In this document: one piece after another, positions 21,693 to 34,465 of the stretch
Layout: each line of letters opens with the position of its first letter
How positions within the stretch are numbered: the first letter of the stretch is position 1
Source of the DNA: Theobroma cacao
Lineage: Eukaryota; Streptophyta; Magnoliopsida; Malvales; Malvaceae
Direction: 5' to 3'
NCBI RefSeq assembly: GCF_000208745.1
Contig: NC_030858.1
Location: 8,690,591-8,754,590, forward strand
Length of the DNA stretch: 64,000 nucleotides
Translations under genes and position numbers: made by a program
The notes under the pieces: generated by a model
Told to the model about the DNA's origin: nothing
Seen by the model: the letters and a program-made list of their open reading frames with translations, nothing else
Database searches by the model: none

Positions 21693-23532
21693 CTGTGTCT
21701 GTGCACTGTGCACATGCATGCAGGAGTGTGCACAATGCATGTGCCAGTGTAGTGCTGCCTCTTTTACTTATGCTCTTATGCATGTGAAATTGAGAGTTCC
21801 TGTTGCAATGCAATAAGAGCTTGTTCTAGCATGCAATAGTAAATATGGATAACACATTCCACTGTGGATGAAAAATCTTGATGCTTCAGGTTGTCCATGA
21901 TGTGGATCGGCAGAGGATCCCTGTGCGATTTGTCATTACAAGTGCTGGATTGGTCGGATCTGATGGTGCTTTGCAGTGTGGAGCATTTGATATAACTTTC
22001 ATGTCATGTTTGCCAAACATGATTGTCATGGCACCATCTGATGAGGATGAGCTGATGCACATGGTTGCCACTGCTGCCCAGATTGATGATCGGCCAGTTT
22101 GCTTTCGGTATCCAAGGGGTGCCCTAGTCAGGACAGACTATCCTATATGTAGTGGAACTGCTCTTGAGGTTAACCTTTTTTCTTCTTCATATCTAATTTA
22201 TTGGCTCATTATTTTTGTTTTTGTTGTTATTATTATCTGCTGATCTGATCTTAGCTTGTCACATTGTTCTTTTTTTTTAGTTCTATTACTTGGCAAAAGC
22301 TGTATCATGTGATGCCACTAGTAGTTGTTGAAAGCTTTGATTCTTTATATATATCCATCCATGCATTCTTCTTTTGAGCATATTTGCTAAATGGTGTGAC
22401 ATTTTATAAATGTCTGAATATATGCATGATCTAGATGGGTTCATTTCAAAATACTTTGGTGATAGAATTAAGTTCTTACGGCATCTACTCTTTTTATTTT
22501 TATTTTTATAAACCACTTCAAATTGTTACTATCCATGCTCTCTATCACAAAGTACATACACATTAAAATGTAGCTGTAATCAAATCTTCCAATTTTCTGA
22601 ATGGATCTTCAATTTTTTTTTTTTGAAATCATACTACTATTTGTTTTGTTATTGTGTTTTTGCCTTAAACTCTAAGAATACTTTATAAATTGTAAGTTTT
22701 GACCTTTGATGATAAATTCCAATGCTAAAATTTTAATTATGCTGATGTCTCTTTTTTAAATTTTGACAATGAAGCAGATTGGCAAAGGAAAAGTTCTTGT
22801 TGAGGGCAAAGATGTTGCTTTACTTGGGTATGGGGCAATGGTTCAAAACTGTCTCAAAGCTCAGACCCTTCTTTCCAAGCTTGGCATTGATGTCACTGTT
22901 GCTGATGCAAGATTCTGCAAGCCTCTTGACATCAAGCTTCTCAGGCAGCTTTGCAATAGTCATGCCATTCTGATCACTGTGGAGGAAGGTTCTGTTGGGG
23001 GATTTGGTTCCCATGTTGCACAGTTCATTGCCCTTGATGGACAGCTTGATGGAAGACTTAAGGTAATATTATCATGTGCCCAAGATTATTCTTAAGAGTT
23101 TTTGCTTTTCAGACAATAAAAAAGGGAATATTCGTATGAAAAAATGAAAGAAGAAAGAAAGAGACATCAACGAAACTATTTATTGATCCATGCTAGCACC
23201 CACTTCCTTATGTTTTTTTGGATTTATGTAATCATAGTCATCCTTGTTTTTACCTGTCAATTATAGATGTATCTTGAGGGGTTGGGGTGGGATTGGGGGA
23301 GGGTGTGGAGGGAGGAGCCTGGAGGATATTCTGTTAAAATATTCCTTCATATTCTGATGATTTCCTGAATGAATTTCTACAGTGGCGACCAATTGTCTTG
23401 CCAGACAACTATATTGAGCATGCATCCCCCAAAGAACAGCTTGCTCTTGCAGGGCTAACTGGACATCACATTGCTGCGGCCACGTTAAGTCTTCTTGGAC
23501 GGACCCGTGAAGCCCTACTGTTGATGTGCTAG
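17901..23532 (+). CDS. DXS3: Type-III 1-deoxy-D-xylulose-5-phosphate synthase-like protein
   Basis: Ten exons with GT-AG introns keep one frame of 713 aa: 17901-18041, 18636-18755, 18831-18995, 19208-19358, 19667-19935, 20558-20840, 21319-21617, 21890-22168, 22778-23062, 23383-23532. The N-terminal 45 or so residues look like a plastid transit peptide. The three transketolase-fold parts follow: TPP-binding (about 85-370), pyrimidine-binding (about 385-570) and C-terminal (about 575-700). [24 protein letters not shown], the Glu of AEQH (444), FLQRAYDQ and CFRYPRG are kept. Canonical DXS makes DXP from pyruvate and GAP at the head of the plastid MEP pathway. Several active-site residues differ here: GHQ is GEQ (E141), GDG is SNG (212-214), the Asp and His of the DRAG...TH region are T493 and Q505, and a conserved Tyr is P466. 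This is the pattern of the divergent plant DXS3 clade, whose catalytic role is doubtful. Confidence 0.9.
21624..21688. repeat. (CT)n(GT)n compound microsatellite in DXS3 intron 7
   Basis: A CT run immediately after the donor site (which ends exon 7 at 21617) is followed by about 19 GT dinucleotides. The open frames on both strands here are only translations of the repeat. Confidence 0.95.
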
Positions 23533-24330
23533 AATGTTGTATAGTTTTTCCTTGTTAGGTTCTTGATGTACCCCGAGAAGGCTAAACAAAAGGCGGAACA
23601 ACAGATTCTCTAGAACAGAAATAGGGTGAGGGTGAATTAATGATCTTTTTGTATTGATGGTTCCTGTAACTTGTACAGTTCTCTAATATGTTTATGTGAT
23701 CATGTGAATATCTAATTTACATTAGTGTAGTACAGAATTATAAATGAATAGATGTCCTTACGCATATAACATGTGCTGCCTTCCCAAGGATAGGGAGAAA
23801 TCTAAGTGATTAGAAGCTGAGATGTCCTTTCTACAAGTTTTAACTTCCAATCTTAACATCTTATCCAATAAAATCCCCTCTCATAACATCTTGATTTGTG
23901 GAAGGAAAAAAAGGACAGAGAAAGAGGGAAATTGAAGAGAAACGAAAGAAAAAAAAATAAAAATATATAAAGAAAATTAAGTGATTGGTAGATTAGATTA
24001 AAACAACCAAGGAAAATTAACAATAAAATAGACATGACATAAATTCATATAATGTAGCTATATGTTATAGACAAATCAAATTAATAATATCCCTTATGGT
24101 ATGATATTTTTTTAGATAATATTTTAATTTCTTTTACAAATAAAATTTTGTGTAGTTTTCATATAATAGTGTTAAATTTTTACCAAAAAGACAATCAGAC
24201 ACTTACAATTTTAACACTAAAAAATAATAAAATTTTATATTTAAAAATTTTATTTTTTGGATTTGGATCTTAAATTCTCAAATTCTTCCTCTTGAATAAT
24301 GTTTGAAAAACAATATTATTTTTTAAGATA
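23533..24330. other. DXS3 3' untranslated region, then spacer
   Basis: The first about 200 bases should be the DXS3 3' UTR; an AATGAA-type poly(A) signal occurs near 23742. No gene is visible after that, only AT-rich DNA with purine runs near 23900-23950. Confidence 0.4.
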
Positions 24331-24332
24331 AA

Positions 24333-24850
24333 ATACCTTGACTTTTTAAGTTTTGACTATATTTCCACATTGATCCATTAATATTCAAAATAAAAAAATA
24401 CATCTCAAATGTGTAAACAACGTTAATGAGAAAATATAAAATGTCTAAAATAACACTCTTCTTTTTCTAATTTTTTTCACTATTTTCCTTTTTTCTCTAG
24501 TTGAGCAATAACGTTCCCTTATGCTTATTGGCCAGCCAAGATTGAATTTGGTGTTTCAGCCGCAACAATTCCAGAGGTAGGGTGGAGAGATTTTCTTTTT
24601 GAATAGGAGAAAAAAATTAAAAAAATTAAAAATTATAATTTATATAGTATAGTAATTTTTAAAATTATTGAAAGATAAAATTATTCGATAAATATTGCTA
24701 TATCATCAAAGTAATAGAAACATTAATGGTTGATTAATAGTTGAACTTATATGTAGGGCAAAAGATATTTTTTTATAATGGACTGTCTATTTCAAATACT
24801 AATAAACCCATTTAGAATTATAATCAAAACTTGAGTCAAGGTATTTTACT
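24333..24850. mobile_element. MITE with about 65-bp terminal inverted repeats
   Basis: The left end (aaaataccttgactttttaa..., ttgactatatttccac...) and the inverted right end (...aaacttgagtcaaggtatttta) match over about 65 bases with scattered mismatches. The interior has no coding capacity. A half copy of the same family lies at 5136-5390. The outermost shared base block is taaaataccttgac; the target duplication is unclear. Confidence 0.7.
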
Positions 24851-24974
24851 TTTTTTTTTTTTTTTACTTTTGAAAGAACTATGAGGTTCCTGTCTTATAC
24901 TTGAAAAGAGTGATCTTGAGAGCTCTTTATCCAAAGATTCAATCTACACGAAAGGATTTAGCTTAACCAATATT

Positions 24975-25135
24975 AGGAGAGAGTATTGGTCAGTTTCGGT
25001 TGGTTTCGATTTTGGAAGAAATAAAAATCGACATAATTGATGGTAACTTTTTACCGACTGAAACTGACTTGTCTTAATGAAAAATCAATCAATCGAAACA
25101 GACTTCGGTTTCGGTCGGTTGAAAGTTGAGATGGG
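24975..25135. repeat. TTTCGGTYGGTT-rich region, possible hAT sub-terminal repeats
   Basis: Copies of cagtttcggttggtttcg and acttcggtttcggtcggttg, with an inverted partner (accgactgaaactgac), lie 1 kb past the C-terminus of the decayed hAT transposase at 26.1-28.1 kb. GTTTCGGT-type arrays are common at the ends of plant hAT elements, so this may be its 3' end. No matching terminus was found on the other side. Confidence 0.4.
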
Positions 25136-26109
25136 CTTTGACTGAAATAGCCCAAAGTTGATAAAAATTGAAAAGTTTGTGTTGAGGTTGCACTTAAAGT
25201 TGTGTCAAACCCATATTTTAAATGAAATCAAGTCGATGTTATTTAAATAAGCAGTTCAACCCATATAATTTATTTTTAATTATATAAGTAAACATTACAT
25301 AATTTTTTTAATAAAAAACAATAAACATCATATTATTTATTTATAAGAATGCAAAAACAATAATATATTTTTTAAAAAATATATATTAAATTGGCTAACA
25401 AAAATATTAAATAAAATGGAAAAGATGAGAGACGAAACATTTTCATAAATTGTACATAATTTGCAATGCAATTTAGTAAGTTATGCAATGCAATTAATCT
25501 AACTGCGAGAAGTACAACATAAATTAATAAATTATACATACTACAAATCCATAGATAGTAGGTACACAATATAGATTACTAAATTTCAAAACATAGATTT
25601 GATGGACCTTGGACCTCTAACTCTAATTTATCGATTTTTTAAAACATGTTCCTAAAAATGTTAAAATATAAAATAATTAGTATATATAATTGTATTAAGA
25701 TAATCTAAATAAATTATAAATGTAAATATATATAACACTTACTGATAATATTACTTGAAAAGTGAAAATAGTCTATAGGAATAACACTTTACTCAGAGTC
25801 AAACGTAGACTTAGCCTTAGTCTCACATATGGGCTCCAATGTAATCTTTAATAAATCTAAAAAATAAACTAACAAATATGGTAAAATCTTTAAATAAAGA
25901 GCTAAAGAAACAAAGAAATAAATTGCGAAAAAGAAATGATACTATATAAGATGATACTATATCATGATAGATTAAACAAAGAAGTAAAGAAATAAAGAAA
26001 TAATTACCGAAATCAAGTTATCGATCTCGTTAAAATCATCCTTAATCTACTCTGGATCACATGTGCTTTTCCATTCAGCCAATCTTGAGTACAATTAAGT
26101 GCTTGCATG

Positions 26110-28127
26110 ACCTTAGAAGTCCAAGAACTCTGTATGCATCAAGCACACGTCCACGGTACTAAAAGCGGATTCTAAAGCAACTGTTGATACGAGAACCATC
26201 AATACATAACGAGCAATAACGGTAAGTATAAACAACCTATGCTGATTGAGTTTCCACCACATGAGAACATCAAAGTCAGTATGTTCATCATCATCCACTG
26301 GTTCAGATAAATATTTATCCAATTTCGATTTTGATCCTCTAAGCCACTATTTAACCGACGCCTCTTAAAAGCACCTAATTTTTTCTTAGTATTTATTGGG
26401 TCCTTGCCACTCGAAACAACAACACTGTCATGCCCACCTTCACCACTAGTGGCTTGGCTCATTAACATTTGAAACTCTTGACCACTTTCACCAACATAAG
26501 ATTAATGTTGAGGTTGCAACATATTCTTATAATATTGAAACAACAAATCCATTGTTCTTTTCACCAAATAAAACATCAACAAAGCTTGCTTGATTAGAAT
26601 ACATATCTTGCAAAGTAAATTCAACATAAGCAAGCTTTTTCCTCAGATCAAGAATCGAGGCAATGTACAATACTAAATTTATTTGTCCACATTCCCCCAA
26701 TACTTGTCAAATTTAGCTTTCATTCTCATTGTCATAGACCTCATATCAACATAATTACTTTGTTGTCATTCAATCAAAGTGACATACACATCAGAAATAG
26801 AATCAAGAAAATAATTGGCAGTGACATAAGGTGTACCTGAAACATTCACAGTCATATTATAAAACTTTTTCAAGAAAAGATAAATCATCTTAATAGTTGC
26901 CCAATCTTTATCATAGAGCACCCCATCTCCATTCCTTACTAGCTCACTTTTGTAACTACTATCACAATACTCAAATGATGCAAAAGCCCTCTTAAATTTC
27001 TTAACTGTATCTAACATAAAAAAAGTAGAATTTCCATCTAGTGCACACATCTAAACACAATAAACACTTACTATCAACTCCCGCATTAATAGCACATTAC
27101 TTAAACTTGGTTAATTTAGAATGAGATTATTTAACATATTTTACTGTTGCTCTAACACGAGTAATTGAGTCATTGATATCCTTTAATCCGTCAATCACAA
27201 TAAGATTAATAATATGTGTAACACATTTCATATGAAAAAATTTATCTTATAAAATACTAGTTCCGACAACATTAAATTCTTCTTCAAATGTCTTATTGCA
27301 ATATCATTGGAACTAGCATTATCAACAGTAATAAAAAAAAATCTTTTGAATCTCTCAATTAACCAAACATCTATAAATTGTCTTCCCAATAACCTAACCT
27401 TCGTGACTAGTAATGGAACAAAAGTTCAAAATCCTTTTCTACTACTTTCAATCTTTATCAATAAAATGAGTAATCAAACACAAACAATTCGAACTCCATG
27501 TGACTGTGGTGAGACATATTCTATCAGGACAAGATGTCAAAAATTTTTTCATATGAGTTTTTTCATCAGCATAATCCTTATAACAACCCTTAGCAACGGT
27601 CTATCATGATGGTATAGGAAATCTAGGACATGTTTCTTTCATGTGTTTCCTATACCTTTGACCTTCTACAAATTTAAAAAGTAACTTATCTATAATGATC
27701 ATTTCAGCTAAACTCTTCCTAATTGCATCTTGATCAAACTTTCAACTACCCAAAGACCCATCTTTTGATGAAAAAACTAATTATATATGATTACTCTTCT
27801 CACTAGCACAGAGCATTTTCCAACTTCGAACAAAACATGATTATTTAAACAAGATGTTTCATGTTTCTTTTTTTTTTTTTTTGTATTGGTACATAAAATC
27901 TTGTCACAATGACTACATCTAGTCTTATGTTTACCTTGGTCATCAACAAATTTTGTGAAGTGATCCCATACAAGCGATGACGTCTTAGATGGTTTCTTTT
28001 GTTTTTGCGGTTTAGAGCTTACCACTTAACTTCTTGCGTTGCTTTCAGTAGCAATTGCATCAACATGAGGTGTAGATGTTGTGTAATTAGTTGCTAAATT
28101 TATATCTTCTTCAATTTCATTTGACAT
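26110..28127 (-). pseudogene. hAT-family transposase, decayed
   Basis: On the minus strand the remnant runs from an ATG at 28127 (MSNEIEEDINL...) through an in-frame stop to a BED zinc finger at about 28025-27850 (SLVWDHFTKF, KTRCSHCDKIL, then HETSCLNNH). The central part includes NSTFFMLDTVKKFKRAF and DGVLYDKDWATIKMI (27050-26766). It closes with the hAT C-terminal dimerisation domain at 26322-26113 (FDVLMWWKLNQHR, VSTVALESAFST). Several frameshifts and stops separate the parts. The order BED, then core, then dimerisation is the standard RICESLEEPER/DAYSLEEPER-like and Ac-like layout. Because the frame is broken throughout, it is a dead transposon and not a domesticated gene. Confidence 0.8.
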
Positions 28128-28509
28128 CTACAAAATAAATAAATAAATAAATCATCATATAAGTAGTAAATTTGGTATGCCAAAGTGAAAAAGAAAAATA
28201 GTACCAAGCATAAACAAAACAAAACAAGCAAAACAAAATGTTGAAGAAAATGTTATGAGTGACTTGGAACTATTAAACAAGTGTAAACGTTCAATTTAAA
28301 AAGTGAAACAGTTTTTTCCTACTAAATGTGGTAAAAAAATTCAATGAGTTGTTATATTTAATAAAATTTAATTGAAAATACAATAATAACGTTTAATAAA
28401 ATGTTATGAGTGACTTGTTATATATTTAATAACATTTAATAAAATTAAATTTAATTAAGCTCTAGTAATTGAATTTTTTTAATACAATTACTATATCACA
28501 TTCAATAAT

Positions 28510-28583
28510 TAAAAAAGATTTTAAATTATTTAAGAAAATTCAAATAAATTCTTATTCTTTTATTGTGTCTAATCAACCTTCTG
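28510..28583. repeat. Left arm of interrupted long-TIR element
   Basis: This 70-base segment (ttaaattatttaagaaaatt..., then attcttttattgtgtctaat) matches the left TIR of the intact element at 13.93 kb. The match stops at cttctgaa, where the poly(A) end of the LINE (T run on this strand) begins. The element resumes at 34466. Confidence 0.65.
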
Positions 28584-28635
28584 AATTTTTTTTTTGTACT
28601 GAAAGAGGAAAATATTATTCAGATAGAAAATCAAA

Positions 28636-31600
28636 TTACATCATTTTAGGCCAAGGTAAGCCTAACTTATCCACAAATAAAATAGAACTAATATCAGTAG
28701 GAGGATTATCAAAAATATGTAATCCTAAGGGACGGCCATCATGATTTGCAACCAATCAATTTACGCTTTTATTGGCTTTCACGAAAGATGTGAGTGATAG
28801 AACATTTCCAATCCCGTTGAAACAATTCCTTAATGAGTCGCAACAGATTTGCTTTTGGGTTCAAGGAAGAGCATGGTTTTGATAAACTTTGTATGGCAAA
28901 TAAGGAATCAGTTTCAACTTGAATATGTCTAAATCCTCTGTTACAACAAAGTGTGAGTCCTTGAAAGATAGCCAAGGTTCAGCAGAGAGTGCATAAGAAA
29001 TTCCAATATTGAAGGTAAAACCCACGAGCCATTCTCCATTTACATCTCTTACTAAACCCCCAGCAGCAGCTAAACCTGGTCTTCCACTTGCACTGCCATC
29101 TATATTTAACTTGACAAAATTTTCTTTGGGCTTCTCCCAAGTTATCATAGCTTCCATTCCCATAAAGTGCACTTTTCTACCTAAAATGTCCCAAGCTTCC
29201 TTAGCTTTTGACCAGATCTGTTGCTTAGCATTCTGTGACTAGCGAGAGTCTTCGAATACATATAAATTTCTCCAATACTATACTAACCATAACGTATGTA
29301 TGAATATTATCCCCCACGGTATATCTTCAAACATTACTGTGCTGGACATATTTGTTTCCACCCAGTGTGGCAAATCAATGTTGAAGAACTCACCATCAAT
29401 GAGATCTGGTTTCACTTGTAGCCAAGTTGCCTTGGAAGAATTACAATCTCTCAAGGCATGTAGAATATTTTCACAGAGATCATCACAGTGAGGACATTGG
29501 GTGGAGGTAGCTATGTGCTTGTGACTTAACCAATCTTATGTAGGAAGGGATTCATGCAAAATACGCCACACAAAGAGCTTAACCTTCCTGGAACTCACAA
29601 GTTTCCAAACTTTCTCCCAATGATTGTTTTTCTGCAAGGAGTAGGTAGTTTGAGACTCATAAGCTAATTTAATAGAGAAGTCATCGTTACTGGTTAGCGT
29701 CCAATGGCAAGTGTCTTTCTCTTCATTAGAAGGATCCACAATTGCCGCTGCAATCATCAATATTATATTAGTAGGAAGTGATTGCGAAATAAGACCAAAA
29801 TCCCAATCACCGTATTCGTCACAAAAGCTTGCAATTGGTAGCTCAGCTTCAACTTCTGTGAGTTCCTTGGTGGCATAATCAATTAATGGCCAGCATGGAA
29901 GCCAACTACCTTTCCAAAATTTTGAATGGTGACCATTATTTGCTGTCATACCGAGACCTCTAAAGAGTACTTCATTGCTCTTTAATAAACTTCTCTATAC
30001 GTACGAATCAATAGCTTTAGCTGTCACCGTGAAAAAGCCCAAGTTTCTCAGATATTTTTTCTTAAAGTATATCTACCCAAAGGGAGTCCTTGTTTTTCCA
30101 AATATTCCAACCAAGCTTAGCTAGCAGTGCCAGATTAAATCTTCTTGTTTCACGAATTTGTAATCCTCCATCTTCTTTGGTCAAACATATCTGGTTCCAA
30201 CTAGGGCATGGATTTTCCTTACACCACCTACATGGCCCTAAATAAAGTCTTTATTCGGCTTATCAATTTCACATGCTATATTCTATAGAAGAAGAGAAGT
30301 TTGCATAACATAAGAGGCCATCATGCTCGTAACAGATTGGACCAAAGAAATACGTCCTGCCATAGATAAGTACTTATTATTCTAGTTCTCTAATCATAGC
30401 TTCACCTTATTGGTCAAATATGAATATGTATCCCTTGAAACTCTACCATGGATTATAGGAGCTCCCAAATATTTGCCGAGATTCTTAGTCAGAGGAATTT
30501 TAGCAATATTACTCAAGATTCTTCCTTTTGTAGGGCATATGTTAACAGAAACCAGAAGTCTTGATTTTTCAAGGCTTACTTTCTGACCAGAAGCTAGACA
30601 AAATTTATCAATGGTTCTTATCATAGTCTTCACTTGGTTAGTCGTGGCAACTCCAAATAACATCAAATCATCTGCGAAACAAATATGTGAGCGACTCAGC
30701 CCATTTAATTTCGTGTGAAGGTCAGGGGTTTTCAATGGCCCATACTTACTTGCTTTTCTATTAAGTGGGATAATTTCTCCAAACATAAGACAAACAAATA
30801 CTGAGAAAGTAAATCCCCTTGCCTAATACCCCTTGTAGGCGTGAAGGTAGGCGTATGAGCACCATTTCAGATTATTGAGAATATAGTAGATCTCACTCTA
30901 AACATTATTAATTGAATCCATTGTGAGGGACGACCAATTTCAGTTAATACCTCTCGCAAAAAATGCCACTTCAATCGATCATAAGCCTTTTCCAAATCTA
31001 TTTTAATAGCGAGAGCCCCTTCCTTTTCTTTTCATATTTCTCATAGTATGGATAGCTTCCTGTACTACGATAATATTGTCAGCCACTTGTCTTCCCGAAA
31101 TAAAAGTACTCTGATATTTTCCAATGAGCCCATCAGGCATAGGTCTCAACCTATCAACAAAAATTTTTGTGATTAGTTTGAGAGGTACCGAGCATAAACC
31201 GATAGGCTTAAACTGATTAATTTGCTCTGGACCTTTGACTTTTGGAATGAGCGTTATCAAAGTATGGTTCAGTTCCACTGGAATTGTCCCAGAAATGTAA
31301 GCGTTTTGAACAAATCGAACTGAATCTTTTCCATATGTGTCCAATTATTTTGAAAAAAACTTGCAGGAAATCCATCTCCTGTTGGACTCTTATTAAGATT
31401 CATATAAAAAATTGCATGCCTAACCTCATCACTGCTAATTGGTTTAAATAATACTGACCGTTGCTCATCATTCAAACTCCAATCCAATTTTGCTGGCAAT
31501 GGGTTTCGCCTACCATCATCAGTATAAAGCTTCAAATAGAACTGAGTTGTCAACACCTCTAATTCCTGTGGTTTCGAACACCATGAATTGTCATCACTTT

Positions 31601-32729
31601 TGAGAGCAGCAATTTTCTTCTTTCTTTGTCTGTTTTTTACCATTGCATGGTAGAACTTGGAATTTCCATCTCCATACTTCAACCAATCTACTTTTGCCTT
31701 CTGTTGCCATAGTTACTCTTCCTGATAAAGTACTAGATTAAACTCTTCCACCAGAACGGTCTCTAGATGTTAAAGATAATCATTAGGTCCCTTATCCAAT
31801 TGGTGTTGAATGCCTTTTAACCTTGCTACCAATCTCTTCTTTCTACGACGTATATCCCCAAAACTCTCCTTACTCTATCGACTCAAATTTGTTGCAAGGT
31901 TCTCAAAGTTACTACTATATCATCAGCTTCAAAATTCCAACTCTCTATACTAATCTCAGAAAAATTAGGATGAGACATTCATGCTTGCTCAAATCTAAAG
32001 TTCTTCCTCCGTAAAGATTGAGATGGGGAGTCAAGATTACGTACTAGTACCGGATGATGATCTGAATGTGTCCTTGGGAGATTCAAAACATCTGTATGAG
32101 GGAATAGACTGCACCAATCCTCATTTGCTAACGCTCTATCCAACCTAACACGAGTATAGTTCTGACCATCTCATTTATCGCACCAAGTATACTTCGAACT
32201 CGAAGCACCTAGATCAAATAGGTTATAGTAGCTCATGCATTCTAAATCAAATTACAATTTGACAAGTTAATATTTTTCTTTCCCTGCTTCTCCTCAGAAG
32301 AAATTGCCTAGTTAAAATCTCCCATAACCAACCACGGCAAATTATGTAGATTACTAGCCATATTTAGAGATTGCCATGGCCTGCTTCGCTCCCTTGCATC
32401 AAGGCTTCCATATACCGCAGAAAGAAGCTTGTGGCTATTTGAGGAATTTACTAATAGATGTATCAATTGAGCGGAATAAGCCATAACCTCAATCTCGAAG
32501 TCCAATGAATTCCATACTATCCAGATTCTTCCTGCAAATCCATCTGCTTCAACACAAAAAAAAAATTGTAAATCCAATACGGCGACAAATCTTGTCTACT
32601 TTTGCACTGGAGATACGCGGCTCCAATAAAATCAAAATATGTATGCAATTTAATCAGGTATCTAACGTTTCTGACATATCTACAAGAGGCAGCCCCTCTT
32701 AAATTCCAACTCATGATGTTTGGCATCAA
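28636..32729 (-). pseudogene. LINE ORF2 (EN-RT-RNase H), broken
   Basis: The reading starts at MMPNIMSWNLRGA (32729), the typical start of a plant L1 apurinic-type endonuclease, and passes WLVMGDFN near 32310. The RT part gives YGDGNSKFYHAMVKNRQRKK (31680), LNKSPTGDGFPASFFQ, FKPIGLCSVPLKLITK and the active-site FADD (ICFADDLML, about 30675; more often YADD or FADD in plant LINEs). A linker typical of zf-RVT follows (KVKLFVWRILHESLPT, 29560), then RNase H (KLNIDGSASGRPG at about 29110, VETDSLFAIQSL, ITHIFRES), and the C-terminus closes near 28636 with PTDISSILFVDKLGL. At least ten frame breaks or stops are visible. Confidence 0.85.
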
Positions 32730-32734
32730 TGAAA

Positions 32735-34445
32735 TCAGGAAAAAAAAAGAGTAACTAGAGAAGAATTTCTTAGGCAGAATAAACCCTGCATAGCTCTCGC
32801 TTTTAGTCTTTCTAAATCCAAATCATCAGAAGTATTGATTATTTCCAATGCTTCCAAAGACTCCTCAATCATCATATCTTCTCCTTGTTCTCTGGCTGCA
32901 CCATTAATCCCTATCCCCAAGTTAATGCCATGTTCTTTATTTTCATATAGATTATTCTTTTGTGATATATGCATATCCTATTCCCTCTAGTCTATATCTT
33001 TGCCCAAAGGTAGTATCCTTTCAGTAGGAACTCCACTTTAACATTCCTTGTCCTTATTTCCATTCTTCTTGTTTTGTCTTTTAGTCATCTCCAATAAGGC
33101 TATGTTGACGACTATCTCCAAATTCTACTTTCTCTTCTTTGCTATTTTGGAAGGGAAGTCATATCTATTCGACACTTGAGCTGTTTGCTGCAAATTTTTC
33201 TTCAATGAGGCTTTCGTCCATACTGTCATTTTTTGTTTATCAGTCTTACGTGCTTTAGGATCAGAAACTGGTTGTTCCAGGGTCTTCGGTACAATCTCCC
33301 CATCATCCTGAATATCAGTATCATGCTCCAACACAACAAAACGTGACCCAGATTGCATTCTTGCCATAGTTGTATCCTCCTGTTTCCTCACCTTCACCTT
33401 TGTAGATGGTCCTCTTCGATAGTTCTTTTTAGTCACCATCCAGGGTCCAAACTTTGATGTCTCATAATCCTTTTCTTGGGATTTCTTTAGTTCTGTCTAC
33501 TGTTGTACATGTTTCTCAGTATACTCTTCACTTACTTTAAATCTTTGCTCGCAACAGTCAATATTATGACCGAACTTACCACAGTGAAAGCAAAGTATCC
33601 TCAAACCTTCATATTCAACCTTCTGCCATCTGCCTCCAATGAAGATTTTTGGAACAAAAGGATTTTTCAGATCAATCTCTACACACATTCTAGCAAACTT
33701 TCCTCTAGTTGCTTGATAAGTGGTTTGATCAATTTTCAGGGTTCTTCCTAGTTCATTGCCAATCCTAGCAATTACATCATAATCATAATATTCAAGTGGC
33801 ATTCCTGGTAAACGAATCCATGCAGCCACCGAATCAATCGATGCATCCTCAGACCTGAAACCAAGAGTCCATCTTCTAATCGTCAGATAATGATCTGCTA
33901 TGATCCTGGGCCATCTATTAAGACATGATAATAATCAGATTTATTATTGAACTTGAAACAAGAGAATCCATTATCAAGATCTATACCCTGAAATTCCCTA
34001 ACCAATGACCATAACTGCTTGACTCGATTACAGAGATAAGTATAGCTAATGTCCTTTCGTAACAATTTAACGATCAATGTCTTCCTCAATGGCTTACAAA
34101 TCCGTCTCTTCTCTTCTTTGGTTATCCTTATCTAAGGCCCTTTCAAGTCAATTTCATCGGAATCATCCTCTGAATCTGGTTCATCCGTTATTTCTTCTTC
34201 CTTTGATGTATCATCTTCATCTACGATGTTTTCTTTGGTGGCATTCGTAAGAGCATTACGATAGGACAAACGTGGAGACTCTGCTGAGTTGAGTATTGAT
34301 TCTGCTTATGCATAGCACTCAGAAAATTCTACAGGGAGGAAAGTTCCATCTCCGATCGAAGCCTTTTTGAGCCCACTTTATTAGACAATAGCATTGAATC
34401 GCCTCCTGCTTCCAGTGGCAGATCTCTTGCCGAGTCTGCCTCCAT
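32735..34445 (-). pseudogene. LINE ORF1 (DUF4283 / CCHC zinc-knuckle), broken
   Basis: The likely start is the ATG at 34445 (MEADSARDLPLEAGGD). An in-frame stop follows soon after, then an acidic region (EDDTSKEEEITDEPDSEDD). The DUF4283-like RNA-binding part follows (TLIVKLLRKDISYTYLCNRV, about 34080; AAWIRLPGMPLEYYDYDVI, about 33820), then a zinc knuckle, CFHCGKFGHNIDCC, near 33570. The tail is basic and Ser/Thr-rich (33439-33125). This is the usual ORF1 organisation of plant L1 elements. Confidence 0.8.
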
Positions 34446-34465
34446 GTAAGACAACAGCGGCTAGG

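Larger units (their letters stand above)
28584..34465 (-). mobile_element. L1-type LINE, near full length, dead
   Basis: A 5.9-kb non-LTR retrotransposon on the minus strand. From its 5' end it has a short leader, ORF1 (gag-like, about 34445-32740) and ORF2 (endonuclease, reverse transcriptase, zf-RVT-like segment and RNase H, about 32729-28636). It ends in a short 3' UTR and an A tail of about ten bases (seen as T at 28584-28594). Both ORFs carry many stops and shifts. It lies inside a long-TIR element, whose arms flank it at 28510-28583 and 34466-34845. A clear target-site duplication was not found because both edges are T/A-rich. Confidence 0.85.

Noticed and set aside
21589..21816. Cys/Val-rich frames on both strands near 21.7 kb
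   Set aside because: They are caused by the CT/GT microsatellite in DXS3 intron 7.
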